Below, one piece after another: positions 44,372-53,256 of a stretch of 64,000 nt of DNA (position 1 is the first letter of the stretch; each line of letters opens with the position of its first letter). The notes under the pieces were generated by a model. That model did not search any database. It was not told where the DNA came from and saw only the letters and a list, made by a program, of their open reading frames with translations. Origin of the DNA: Thiomicrorhabdus sp. Kp2 (GTDB lineage: Bacteria > Pseudomonadota > Gammaproteobacteria > Thiomicrospirales > Thiomicrospiraceae); NCBI RefSeq assembly GCF_000478585.1, contig NZ_ARWI01000001.1:496001-560000 (forward strand), given 5' to 3'. The position numbers and the translations under genes were made by a program.

Positions 44372-47253
44372 GCCACTTCTCCCTTAGGTAGTTCTGTTGG
44401 AGATTGCTTAGTACCTTTGGGATCATAAAACGGTAATGCAACCACCTTGGCCTTAATAAAATTACCGCTGGTGAGTTTGATATTGAGCACCGTATCTATT
44501 TCTGAAAACTCTAATGAAACATCCGCTAAACCAATGGTTTTATGTAACGTTGGGCTATAAGAGACACTGGTAATTCTGCCTGCCATTTCGCCTTGTTCAA
44601 TAAACAGATTCGACTCAAGTGGTTTTTCAGTAACAGGTTCTTTTAGCAATTCAAAACCAACCAATTTACGTTTTTGTAAGTTCTTTAGCTTTTCTAAACT
44701 TGGCTTACCAATAAAGTAAGGTTTTTTGAGATGAACAGACCAAGACATAGCCGCTTCAAATGGGTTCATTAAACCATCGGTATCTTGACCAACAATAATG
44801 TGTCCTTTTTCAAGTCTAAGCATTCGCTGAGCTTCAACACCAAATGGCTTAATGTCAAAGTCTTGCCCTTTTTTCATGATTTCATCCCAAACCTCAGCGG
44901 CGTTTGCCGATTCAAGATGAATTTCATAACCCAGCTCACCCACAAAACCGACTCGAATAAGCGTGGCTTTATGTCCACAAACTTCAGTTTGTCGCATCGC
45001 TAAATAAGGGAATGCTTCATTGCTTAAATCTAAAGAAGTCAGTTGTGCCAAGATTCGTCGGCAATTTGGCCCTGCTAAGTTCATGGCAGCAAGTTGACCT
45101 GTGCGATTTAGTACAGTGACATCTAAGCCCCATTCAATAATTTTCATCTGAACAAGTCGGTAAGCGGCATCTGAACTACTGGTTGTGGTTGTGACATAGA
45201 AATGTTCTTCGCTGTAGCGAATCGCAACACCATCATCAGTAATCACACCCGTATCATCGACCATTACAGCGTAACGACTTGCCCCAATATTCATGTTTGA
45301 CATACGCATGGTGTAAAGACGATCCATCAATTCAGCGGCATCTTTACCAAAGATTTCTAACTTACCTAATGTCGAAACATCAATCAGACCTACTGAATTT
45401 CTTACAGCATTGACCTCTGCATTTATACAGGCCTGTCTATCTGATTGGCTTTGGTAATATTCTGGTCTTAACCAATTACCCGCTTCCATAAATTTGGCAT
45501 TGCTTGCAATATGTTGGCTATGCATGGCGGTTAGACGCTCTGGTCTAAAACGCATGCCCGCTAAATGGGAAACTGGAACGGGGTGAAACATAGGTCTTGC
45601 GGTTGTTGAACCCGCTTCATCAATGGTTCTGCCCGTTAATTTAGCCAAAATACGAATACCATTCATATTGCTGTGTTTGCCCTGACTTGGCCCCATTCCA
45701 ATGGTAGAAAAACGTTTCATCAATTCAATATTGTCAAATCCTTGAGCAATGGTCGCTTTCAGGTCTTTAAACTGAACATCCTCATCAAAATCTACAAACG
45801 CTTTGCCTTTTGGATGATCCCAAATTGGATAAAAGTGTGAGTGAGCAATATTTGAAGTTAAATTTACAGCAGGTGTTAAGGTTTGATTTTTAACGTATTC
45901 AGCGGCATTTAAACCTGCTTGTTCGCCATCTTTTAATTGGTCTTCAATATCAAAAACCCCATTAATACGACCACAAGAGAATAGGCCTTCAGGTAATGAT
46001 TTAGGTGTAAGTTGGTGCACTTTATCGTCATAAGAAAAACTACCGCCAGATTGATAAATGGGCGCACCAGCAGGTGCCCAACCCATACTCATTAACAAGC
46101 CGTCACAGTCGATAGAATGGTTTTTACTATTTACAGTAAATAAAACGCCATCTAAGGATTTTTTACCTAAAGCCTCAATATGTTCAATGTTTTTGTACAC
46201 AGGGATGCCTGAGGCAACAACGGCATCACGCCATTCACCTTGTGATTCACCCGTATCTAACACCGCTAAAACAAGAATGCCTGCTTTATGTAGATCAAGC
46301 GCTGCTCGATAACCTTCAATGTTTGAGGTAAATACCACGGCTTTTTCACATGGCGCAACCGCATAACGTGCAATTAAACGCTGTGCAGCACTGGCATTCA
46401 TAACACCAGGTAAATCGTTATTACGAAATACCGCAGGTTGTTCAAACACCCCCGTTGCTACTACGATTGATAAGGCCGATAGTTTGATTAAGCCCTCTTT
46501 TGTATTTACCGCTAACCACTTATCGCCATATACACCCGCCACATAAGAAGATGTGTGTACATCTATATTCGGCAGGCTCGCAATGGTCTCTTTTAAAACT
46601 TTTCTGTTTTCAGCTTGAGACTCTTCATTGGCATATTGATAATCTAAAGAACCGCCTATAAAAGCATTTTCATCTATCAAACAAACATCTAATCCTTGTT
46701 CAGCAGCTTTAATGGCAGCTTTCATGCCTGAAGGCCCTGCGCCAATCACAACCACATCACAATATTGATAACGTTTGTGTTTTCTCTGTTCTGTCCAGCG
46801 AGTATCGACATTACCTAACCCCGCCATGTGTCTAATTAAAGATTCCCATTTTGGAAATAAAAACTTAGGCGAATAAAAGGCTCGGTAATAAAAACCAACA
46901 GGTAGAAATTTAGCAATGAGTTCAACCAATGAACCTGCATCTTTATTTAGGTTTCCAAAGGTATTAACAGACAATAGACTTTGTTGGTCTGCCACTTCAA
47001 CCACATCACCACGAATATTGACCTCATCAGAAGATTGATATAAGGCATTAATATCATGGTTAGCCATAGTTAAAACACCACGACGGCGATGATATTTAAA
47101 ACTACGACCAAGCACTTTTGTATTATTTGCCCAAAGTGCACTGGTAATCACATCACCTTTAAAACCTATCACTTTTTGACCTTCTAACTGAAAGATGAAT
47201 TCAGTACTTCTATCAATCCACTCTAAAGGCTGTTTTTTTAATCTAAGTTTCAT
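44368..47253 (-). CDS. mgdC: N-methylglutamate dehydrogenase subunit C (sarcosine oxidase alpha-like)
   Basis: Large subunit, 961 residues. Order: a 2Fe-2S_4-type N-terminal fold (about 20-100, VLGRSFKYHRRRGV), an NAD/FAD Rossmann unit (VVVIGAGPSGMKAAIKAAEQG, about 170), a middle region, and a C-terminal GcvT-like domain that binds tetrahydrofolate (from about 590: RPERLTAMHSQHI, ending ELGYEIHLE and PFGVEAQRMLRLEKG). It oxidises N-methylglutamate to glutamate and passes the methyl carbon to THF. CAGGCCTG at 45428-45435 reads QAC. Confidence 0.92.
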   Translation of the reverse strand: MKLRLKKQPLEWIDRSTEFIFQLEGQKVIGFKGDVITSALWANNTKVLGRSFKYHRRRGVLTMANHDINALYQSSDEVNIRGDVVEVADQQSLLSVNTFGNLNKDAGSLVELIAKFLPVGFYYRAFYSPKFLFPKWESLIRHMAGLGNVDTRWTEQRKHKRYQYCDVVVIGAGPSGMKAAIKAAEQGLDVCLIDENAFIGGSLDYQYANEESQAENRKVLKETIASLPNIDVHTSSYVAGVYGDKWLAVNTKEGLIKLSALSIVVATGVFEQPAVFRNNDLPGVMNASAAQRLIARYAVAPCEKAVVFTSNIEGYRAALDLHKAGILVLAVLDTGESQGEWRDAVVASGIPVYKNIEHIEALGKKSLDGVLFTVNSKNHSIDCDGLLMSMGWAPAGAPIYQSGGSFSYDDKVHQLTPKSLPEGLFSCGRINGVFDIEDQLKDGEQAGLNAAEYVKNQTLTPAVNLTSNIAHSHFYPIWDHPKGKAFVDFDEDVQFKDLKATIAQGFDNIELMKRFSTIGMGPSQGKHSNMNGIRILAKLTGRTIDEAGSTTARPMFHPVPVSHLAGMRFRPERLTAMHSQHIASNAKFMEAGNWLRPEYYQSQSDRQACINAEVNAVRNSVGLIDVSTLGKLEIFGKDAAELMDRLYTMRMSNMNIGASRYAVMVDDTGVITDDGVAIRYSEEHFYVTTTTSSSDAAYRLVQMKIIEWGLDVTVLNRTGQLAAMNLAGPNCRRILAQLTSLDLSNEAFPYLAMRQTEVCGHKATLIRVGFVGELGYEIHLESANAAEVWDEIMKKGQDFDIKPFGVEAQRMLRLEKGHIIVGQDTDGLMNPFEAAMSWSVHLKKPYFIGKPSLEKLKNLQKRKLVGFELLKEPVTEKPLESNLFIEQGEMAGRITSVSYSPTLHKTIGLADVSLEFSEIDTVLNIKLTSGNFIKAKVVALPFYDPKGTKQSPTELPKGEVA

Positions 47254-47511
47254 TTAACAATCCTTTTTTGCAATACAGACGTTGCTAATAACGTCCGTTA
47301 GAGTATTTCTTTCAAAGAAAAACCACATGCCTGTTGAGCGGTGATACCACCACTCTTTTTGTAACTGAGGGTGACTATGTCGATAGAACACATGGTCTGC
47401 CCATGCCTTTTCAGTTAGATCTTCAAGCCCTGGTTCGTTTTTAACTAAGCCGCCATAAGTGAATTCACTTAAAGCTCTTCTTCCAATGGGTGGACACGTT
47501 ATAAATTTCAT
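47254..47511 (-). CDS. mgdB: N-methylglutamate dehydrogenase subunit B (sarcosine oxidase delta-like)
   Basis: Small subunit of 85 residues similar to SoxD. Seen: TCPPIGRRALSEFTYGG at the start and KEWWYHRSTGMWFFFERNT. In sarcosine oxidase this subunit holds zinc with CxxC and downstream His/Cys residues. Here Cys6 and His57 remain, but the second cysteine (Ile9) and the cysteine after the GxW region (Met62) are absent, so the zinc site may be lost or altered. One base from mgdC. Confidence 0.88.
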   Translation of the reverse strand: MKFITCPPIGRRALSEFTYGGLVKNEPGLEDLTEKAWADHVFYRHSHPQLQKEWWYHRSTGMWFFFERNTLTDVISNVCIAKKDC

Positions 47512-47520
47512 ACAATCTCC

Positions 47521-48762
47521 CTAATGACCGACCGAAGCCGCCCCTTTTTCGCCAACCAGTTGAAACTTTTCAAATCTATCCAGACTAAAAGGTTTGATTA
47601 ACTCATGCGTTAGGTCTGTTGCGGCCGTATAAGCCATGGTTTTGCCACTAATTGGTGTGGCTTTAAACCCCCATGTTCCCCAACCACTATCTAAATAAAA
47701 GCCTTCAACATTGGTCTTACCCATAATGGGCGCAAAATCTGGGGTAATATCACTCATACCTGCCCACTGACGCATAATTTTTAAACGACTGGTAAACGGA
47801 AACAGATCCATCATTTGATCAGTTAACCCCTCAACAAAATCAAGCGTTGAACGGGTTGAATGTAGCTCTGCTGGATCAACCGATGCCCCCATAACCAATT
47901 CACCCCTTGAAGATTGGCTAACATAAACATGTAAACTGCCTGAGACCACAATGGTATTCATAAAGGGTTTAACTGGTTCGGTAACACAGGCCTGTAAAGG
48001 AAAGACTTCAATCGGTGTTTTAATGTCCAACATATTGGTAATGCGAGGCGATGAACCCGCCACCATAGAGATCACTTTTTTGGCTTTTACAAAACCTTTA
48101 TTGGTCTCAACACCCACCACTTTACCTGCAAGGGTTTTAATGTCGGTCACTTGGGTTTTTTGGTGTATCTCAACACCACGCATTTGTGCACCACGTGCGT
48201 ATCCCCAAGCTACGGCATCATGTCTTGCCACAGAACCTGGTGCGTGATACAGCGCCCCCATAACAGGATGTTGACCATTACACTCAATATCCATATAAGG
48301 AATATCTTTATGAATGGTTTCAGCATCAACCACTTCACTATCAATTCCGTGGTGTTTATTGACCTCAGAACGCCAGCGCATAGTTCTCATTGCACTATCG
48401 GTATGCGCCAAGGTGTAATGACCGCGAGTGGAATAAAAAATATTCAAATCAAAGTCTTCACTTAAATCATTAAATAATTTAAGACTTTCATCGTAGAATT
48501 TAACCCCTTCAGACGTTAGGTAATTTGAGCGAACAATCGTGGTATTTCGGCCTGTATTTCCGCCACCGATATAACCTTGCTCTAAAACCGCCACATTAGT
48601 AATGCCATGCTCTTTAGCCAAATAATAGGCACACGCCATTCCATGTCCACCACCACCAATAATGACAACGTCATACTCTTTTTCTAACGGTTTTTCTTCA
48701 GGAAAAAAACGCAATTCATCCTCTGGTTTTTTCCAAGCGTACTTTATTAATCTCAGTGGCAT
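47521..48762 (-). CDS. mgdA: N-methylglutamate dehydrogenase subunit A (sarcosine oxidase beta-like)
   Basis: FAD-dependent amine dehydrogenase subunit of the DAO family. 413 residues. Seen: dinucleotide motif DVVIIGGGGHGMACAYYLA (31-49), GGNTGRNTTIVRSNY, SVARHDAVAWGYARG with His181 in the region where sarcosine oxidase binds FMN covalently, and GWGTWGFKATPISGKTMA near the end. First of four mgd genes, 9 bp after purU. CAGGCCTG at 47987-47994. Confidence 0.92.
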   Translation of the reverse strand: MPLRLIKYAWKKPEDELRFFPEEKPLEKEYDVVIIGGGGHGMACAYYLAKEHGITNVAVLEQGYIGGGNTGRNTTIVRSNYLTSEGVKFYDESLKLFNDLSEDFDLNIFYSTRGHYTLAHTDSAMRTMRWRSEVNKHHGIDSEVVDAETIHKDIPYMDIECNGQHPVMGALYHAPGSVARHDAVAWGYARGAQMRGVEIHQKTQVTDIKTLAGKVVGVETNKGFVKAKKVISMVAGSSPRITNMLDIKTPIEVFPLQACVTEPVKPFMNTIVVSGSLHVYVSQSSRGELVMGASVDPAELHSTRSTLDFVEGLTDQMMDLFPFTSRLKIMRQWAGMSDITPDFAPIMGKTNVEGFYLDSGWGTWGFKATPISGKTMAYTAATDLTHELIKPFSLDRFEKFQLVGEKGAASVGH

Positions 48763-48771
48763 ATCAAACTC

Positions 48772-49623
48772 CTAAGCAAATACAATTGTTTTATTACCAC
48801 TTAAAAGAACGCGGTCTTCTAGGTGAAATTTTAGGCCACGAGCTAAAGCACTTTTTTCAACGTCTTTCCCTAGCATGACCATCTGTTCAGCTGACTCACT
48901 ATGAGAGACACGTCGAACTTCTTGCTCAATAATTGGCCCAGCATCTAAGTCCTCAGTAACATAATGACAAGTAGCCCCGATTAATTTCACGCCACGATCA
49001 AATGCTTGGTGATAAGGTTTTGCACCAATGAAAGAGGGCAAGAAACTGTGATGAATATTGATGATTTGACCTGGATATTTTTGGCATAAGTCAGGCGGAA
49101 TAATCTGCATGTACCTAGCCAAAACAATCGTATCGGCCTGGTAATGATTAACCCAGTTCACCACTTCTGAAAAGGCGTGAGGTTTGTTGTCTGGCGTTAC
49201 TGGAATATGCACATAAGGTATTCCATGCCACTCTACAAGTTCTTTTAAGTCTGGATGATTTGAAATGACACAAGGAATCTCATAATCCATTTCACCTGAT
49301 TTCCAACGATAAAGCAGATCATGTAGACAGTGGTCTTGCTTACTGACCATAATAATGACACGCTTCTTTTTCGCTCTCGAAGTCAGCGTCCAATCCATAT
49401 CAAACTCTTTTGCGATTTTTACAAATTCCTCTCTAAATAACGCTTCTGGCATATTCAGATTTGAAATTTCATTACGCATAAAAAACATGCCTTGCTCAGT
49501 ATCGGCATGATGACTTGCTTCATTTATCAAACAGTTTTTTTGGGCTAAAAAACTCGATACCTTAGACACAATTCCCGTTTTATCAGGGCAAGAAATCGTT
49601 AAAACAAACTGACCTTTGAACAC
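48772..49623 (-). CDS. purU: formyltetrahydrofolate deformylase PurU
   Basis: Hydrolyses 10-formyl-THF to formate and THF. 283 residues, GTG start with AGAGGAAA upstream. Seen: N-terminal ACT domain (VLTISCPDKTGIVSKVSSFLA), then the formyltransferase fold with INIHHSFLPSFIGAKPYHQA and the catalytic aspartate in LDAGPIIEQEV. First gene of the methylamine operon; with FolD it turns the methyl carbon into formate and recycles folate. Confidence 0.94.
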   Translation of the reverse strand: MFKGQFVLTISCPDKTGIVSKVSSFLAQKNCLINEASHHADTEQGMFFMRNEISNLNMPEALFREEFVKIAKEFDMDWTLTSRAKKKRVIIMVSKQDHCLHDLLYRWKSGEMDYEIPCVISNHPDLKELVEWHGIPYVHIPVTPDNKPHAFSEVVNWVNHYQADTIVLARYMQIIPPDLCQKYPGQIINIHHSFLPSFIGAKPYHQAFDRGVKLIGATCHYVTEDLDAGPIIEQEVRRVSHSESAEQMVMLGKDVEKSALARGLKFHLEDRVLLSGNKTIVFA

Positions 49624-49654
49624 TTTAGTTTCCTCTCATGAACTTTTATTTACA

Positions 49655-49682
49655 ATAATACAGAATAACAAATTCATTTCAA
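49655..49682 (-). promoter_or_regulatory. promoter of the methylamine operon
   Basis: On the minus strand TTGAAA (49682-49677), a 16-bp spacer, and TATTAT (49660-49655), 32 bp ahead of the purU GTG. Confidence 0.5.
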
Positions 49683-50271
49683 GAACTTTTTATTCTTTTT
49701 ATTAAACTAAATTGATTTTAAATACCCAAAAGACCATTCGAGCGATTCTGATTAGAGTTTTAATCAAGAAAACAGATTTAATATTTTTTTGAAAAGTTAT
49801 CTTTAAGAGATTGATGAATACAAACCACTGAGTGAGACCCGTTATGATTAAAAGCTACGATTTATACATTAAGAATAGATTGCGATTTATATAAGACAAT
49901 AAAAACTACATACAGATAATTCGGTAATTTTTTTAGAGCGTGCTTGCACCATGAATTGAATCTTGGCGTAGACAGTCAAGAGTTTGATTTGAAGCGAATT
50001 TAGAAAAATGATTTCCCAATTATTGTCGTCTAAGCAATCCCACCCTTAACACCTATACAAGATATAAAATATTTAACATTTTATTTGACAAAACTTATAC
50101 AAAATAATAAAGTTAAATCGTGGTTATTGCTAACTAACCTCAACTATCGGGGGGTGAAAAAATAACAAGCATTACAACACTTGTTAAAAATTTAGCTTAC
50201 AACTAAATTTTCGCTCTCCACTCTTTTTCTTGTCGCTTTAATGGCCACCATTCATCGAGTCACGGTTAAAT
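49683..50271. other. 589-bp gene-free, A/T-rich region
   Basis: No credible gene. A plus-strand TTGACA (50085-50090) with TAAAGT 17 bp later (50108-50113) may be a promoter for the hydrolase or a small RNA. A weak hairpin AACAAG...CTTGTT lies near 50165-50186. A 16-codon open frame near 49843 lacks support. No CAGGCCTG copy is present here. Confidence 0.4.
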
Positions 50272-51267
50272 ATGAATCCATTTCTAATTGTGTTTTTGGG
50301 GTTGCTGCTCTTAGCAAATCAGAGTATTGCTTCATTTCATACACCCAAAATACTCCATGCTTCTGGTGGCTTTTTCTATCATGAAACTCTCCCTAATAGC
50401 CTTGCTAGCCAATATTCGAGTGTGACCATTCAACTTAGAACCTCAAATGAGAGAAAAAACAGTAAAAAAGCTATCTTTATACTGGGCGGAGGCCCAGGTT
50501 TTAGCAGTTGGAACCTTGAACCAATTCAGAAAAATATAGCCAATCTAGGTCATCCCGTTTATTTAATGGACATGCTCGGCATTGGAGAAAACAACTTTAC
50601 CAGGCCTGGTAAAGTGCTTGAAAGCTGGGTTAAGCAAATTCACCAACTCAAGTCTGAAGTATCACCCAATCATCAAGTGATTTTGGTTGCCCACTCTTGG
50701 GGTGCATTAATGGCCATGCTTTACACCCGTAATTACAAGGATGATGTGGCCAAAATTATTTTATTAAACCCCGTTGATCCGCAAAAAAAGGCGATGGAAA
50801 ATCTGACCGATGAAATCCATAACCGCAACAGCCAAGAGGTTGTGGTTCAATGGGATGATGAGCAGGCCTGGGAAAATCAAACCACAATAGCACAAGAGGA
50901 TATTGAGCACATTACCTTGCGCCAAATTCAGCAGGTATTACCCACCTATTTTTTAGATTATGAACAAGGTAAAAAATACGCTGCACAATTTACTGTGAAC
51001 GATTTTGACATAGACCTCAATATCCAGGCCTGGCAAGAGTATGACAGCAACCCTATTCAATTTTCTGAAATCCCCACCTGGCAGAAACCTATTCATTTTT
51101 TAGAGTGCAAACAAGACTATCTCATGCCATATAATCTAAATGCTATGCAACCTAATATAAAGTTAACCTCGGTTGATATCATTGACCAATGCGGGCATTT
51201 TCCGTGGCTTGAACAACCCCAAACATTCTATGAATTACTTGGTCACTACTTAAATGAACAAATTTAA
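50272..51267 (+). CDS. exported alpha/beta hydrolase
   Basis: Alpha/beta hydrolase with a signal peptide (first 20 residues, ending near SIAS). 331 residues. Seen: oxyanion region LGGGPGFSSW, the nucleophile elbow HSWGALMAM with its serine, and the catalytic histidine in QCGHFPWLEQP. Close to the proline iminopeptidase branch, but substrate unknown. Three CAGGCCTG copies (50601, 50863, 51025) crowd this gene. Its stop overlaps the next gene by 14 bp. Confidence 0.82.
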   Translation: MNPFLIVFLGLLLLANQSIASFHTPKILHASGGFFYHETLPNSLASQYSSVTIQLRTSNERKNSKKAIFILGGGPGFSSWNLEPIQKNIANLGHPVYLMDMLGIGENNFTRPGKVLESWVKQIHQLKSEVSPNHQVILVAHSWGALMAMLYTRNYKDDVAKIILLNPVDPQKKAMENLTDEIHNRNSQEVVVQWDDEQAWENQTTIAQEDIEHITLRQIQQVLPTYFLDYEQGKKYAAQFTVNDFDIDLNIQAWQEYDSNPIQFSEIPTWQKPIHFLECKQDYLMPYNLNAMQPNIKLTSVDIIDQCGHFPWLEQPQTFYELLGHYLNEQI

Positions 51268-51472
51268 CCCTAAAAAATTACTGCTTTCTAAATGGACTGC
51301 ACGGCAACCTAAAGAAAAAGAAAAACACTTTATCGTAGTAAAAATAGAATTTGATGAAACTAAAACAGATGTTTTAAGCTGTACACTAGAAGCGCTAATG
51401 ACCAAAAAACGGTATAAGACCTATCCAGAAGAATTACAAAACAACCAGGCCTGGTTACAGGGGTGGAAATAG
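51254..51472 (+). CDS. TIGR02450-family tryptophan-rich small protein
   Basis: A 72-residue conserved protein. Seen: NPKKLLLSKWTARQPKEKEK followed by HFIV and, at the end, NNQAWLQGWK, the family shape. Function unknown. In other marine bacteria this family often travels with photolyase and TIGR03643 genes, as here. CAGGCCTG at 51446-51453 encodes QAW of the family motif itself. Confidence 0.85.
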   Translation: MNKFNPKKLLLSKWTARQPKEKEKHFIVVKIEFDETKTDVLSCTLEALMTKKRYKTYPEELQNNQAWLQGWK

Positions 51473-51747
51473 TGACAAATCAAAATACGTTTGAACCCAA
51501 TCAAGATGATGATAGTGAAAATTCTAATTTTGAGCACGCTAACCTAGAGCTTGAAAGCAGACAAATGCAGTGTCCTTATTGCTGGGAGACTTTTGAATGG
51601 GTTTGTGATGACTCTGATGAATCTACAGAAATGATTGAGGATTGCCCCGTTTGTTGCCGTCCTATCCATTTTAAAAAAAGCGATTCATTTGAATTTGGTG
51701 AACAATCACACTGGGAAGCCCTTAGCGAGGACGACTTTTATGAGTAA
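51472..51747 (+). CDS. CPXCG-motif cysteine-rich small protein
   Basis: Small zinc-ribbon protein. GTG at 51472 overlaps the TIGR02450 stop by one base and has GGGGTGG upstream, giving 91 residues; a GTG three codons earlier is less well spaced. Seen: CPYC and CPVC pairs 28 residues apart, with acidic residues between. Function unknown. Overlaps pdxH by 8 bp. Confidence 0.83.
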   Translation: MTNQNTFEPNQDDDSENSNFEHANLELESRQMQCPYCWETFEWVCDDSDESTEMIEDCPVCCRPIHFKKSDSFEFGEQSHWEALSEDDFYE

Positions 51748-52417
51748 GACATTTAAAGATTTAGCTGACATGCGCCAAAGCTACCAAAAAGGTGGCTTAA
51801 ACGAAGACGCCGTATGCAAAAGTCCAATTGAACAATTTGACCAATGGTTTGAAGAAGCCAAAAAAGCCGATTTAACCGAACCTAATGCCATGATATTGGC
51901 AACCGTTAGTCCTGAACTTCAACCTAGCACGCGTACCGTTTTGCTTAAATATTTTGATGAAAGTGGCTTTGTATTTTTTACCAACTTCAAAAGTGAAAAA
52001 GCACGGCATATAGAAAACAATCCCAATGTAAGCCTGCAGTTTTTGTGGTTAGATTTAGAACGCCAAATTCGTATAGAAGGTCAAGCCGAGAAAATATCGA
52101 CAGCCGAATCGCTCACCTATTTTAGCCGCCGCCCGAAAGGGAGCCAAATTGGCGCTTGGGTGAGTCATCAAAGTGAAATCATCTCCTCTAAATCTTTGCT
52201 TAAAGCACAATATGAAAAGCTAATGGCAAAGTTTAAAGAGGGCGATGTACCCTTCCCTGATTTTTGGGGTGGCTATAAAATTAAACCCAATAAAATAGAA
52301 TTTTGGCAAGGTGGCGAAAATCGTCTACATGACCGAATTGTTTATGAGTTAGAGCAAACTCAACACACACAACAAGAAAGTTTACAGGCCTGGTCAATTA
52401 AAAGACTCGCTCCTTAA
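51740..52417 (+). CDS. pdxH: pyridoxamine 5'-phosphate oxidase
   Basis: FMN enzyme making pyridoxal phosphate. The start is the ATG at 51740, inside the end of the previous gene, with GAGG upstream; 225 residues. Seen: RTVLLKYFDESGFVFFTNF, KARHIENNPNVSLQFLW, RPKGSQIGAWVS and the C-terminal GGENRLHDR. CAGGCCTG at 52385-52392 encodes QAW. Likely an operon member with the small cysteine-rich genes. Confidence 0.95.
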   Translation: MSKTFKDLADMRQSYQKGGLNEDAVCKSPIEQFDQWFEEAKKADLTEPNAMILATVSPELQPSTRTVLLKYFDESGFVFFTNFKSEKARHIENNPNVSLQFLWLDLERQIRIEGQAEKISTAESLTYFSRRPKGSQIGAWVSHQSEIISSKSLLKAQYEKLMAKFKEGDVPFPDFWGGYKIKPNKIEFWQGGENRLHDRIVYELEQTQHTQQESLQAWSIKRLAP

Positions 52418-52449
52418 TCAATCCAATTAACGTAATAAGACAGCATTCT

Positions 52450-52734
52450 ATGAGTGAAAAAATACACCACTTTTTGGACTTTTCAGATGAAGATGTTAGC
52501 CGAATCATTGAGATGGCTTGGGAAGACAGAACCCCGTTTGAAGCGATTGAATCGAACTATGGTTTAGCTGAACACCAGGTAATTAAATTAATGCGCCAAA
52601 ACCTAAAACAAAAAACTTTTAAGGTATGGCGCACACGTGTTTCTGGCAGAAAAACTAAACACCAACATTTAAGAGATAAAAACGTACTTAGACATCACTG
52701 TAAAACACAGTACAAAGTGCGCTCGGGCTGGTAA
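52450..52734 (+). CDS. TIGR03643/DUF2805-family protein
   Basis: A 94-residue conserved protein of unknown function. Seen: DEDVSRIIEMAWEDRTPFEA, EHQVIKLMRQNLK, FKVWRTRVSGRKTKHQHLR, a very constant family text, with HTH-like helices and a basic end. Frequently next to photolyase-type genes in marine gammaproteobacteria. Convergent with the split photolyase operon. Confidence 0.88.
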   Translation: MSEKIHHFLDFSDEDVSRIIEMAWEDRTPFEAIESNYGLAEHQVIKLMRQNLKQKTFKVWRTRVSGRKTKHQHLRDKNVLRHHCKTQYKVRSGW

Positions 52735-52801
52735 TTACTTATAGAAACTTCAACTTAAAAGAGAATTAAACCTGCACAACCCAAATATTGATGAGTAGAG
52801 T

Positions 52802-53233
52802 TCATGGTTTGGCAACACCGAACAGCTGTTTTTGGGCTTCTTTCCAAAATTTAAAAAAGCCAAAAGGTATATTTTGATCATAAACAATGAACTGATTTTG
52901 TTGTAATGGCTCTACAAACTTCCAGCGCTGGTAATTAAATACCGGGTTTTCTGGAGTAAAAATTTGTGTATTAGGTTCTTCACGATAAATTTGCTTTAAA
53001 ACCGCGTTGGTTTCACCTTTTATCACCACCATATTCTTCGATTTAAAATCGGTTAAACATTGCCAAATAAAGTACATACGCTGCTTTGAGAAAAACTGAC
53101 TTTTAAAGTACGTTTCATCCCAAATAAACAATACCGCCTCGTAATCCTCAACATGTTCAAAAATTTTATGATTAGGATTAAGGTGGTTGTAATGTAACCA
53201 GATCCATTTTTTGGCTTTTAATTTTGTACTCAT
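52802..53233 (-). CDS. split photolyase-like protein: N-terminal alpha/beta half
   Basis: A 143-residue protein resembling the antenna-type Rossmann domain of photolyases as a separate polypeptide. Seen: WIWLHYNHLNPNHKIFEHV, YEAVLFIWDETYFK, FSKQRMYFIWQCL and MVVIKGETNAVL (strand-helix pattern of the photolyase N-domain). The FAD half lies 23 bp upstream in the operon. I infer the two proteins work together. Confidence 0.65.
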   Translation of the reverse strand: MSTKLKAKKWIWLHYNHLNPNHKIFEHVEDYEAVLFIWDETYFKSQFFSKQRMYFIWQCLTDFKSKNMVVIKGETNAVLKQIYREEPNTQIFTPENPVFNYQRWKFVEPLQQNQFIVYDQNIPFGFFKFWKEAQKQLFGVAKP

Positions 53234-53256
53234 AGCAAAACTCTCATTATTTGCAA

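Noticed and set aside
50162-50190. Hairpin as a terminator or small RNA end
   Set aside because: Only 6 bp of stem with a large loop and no T-run.
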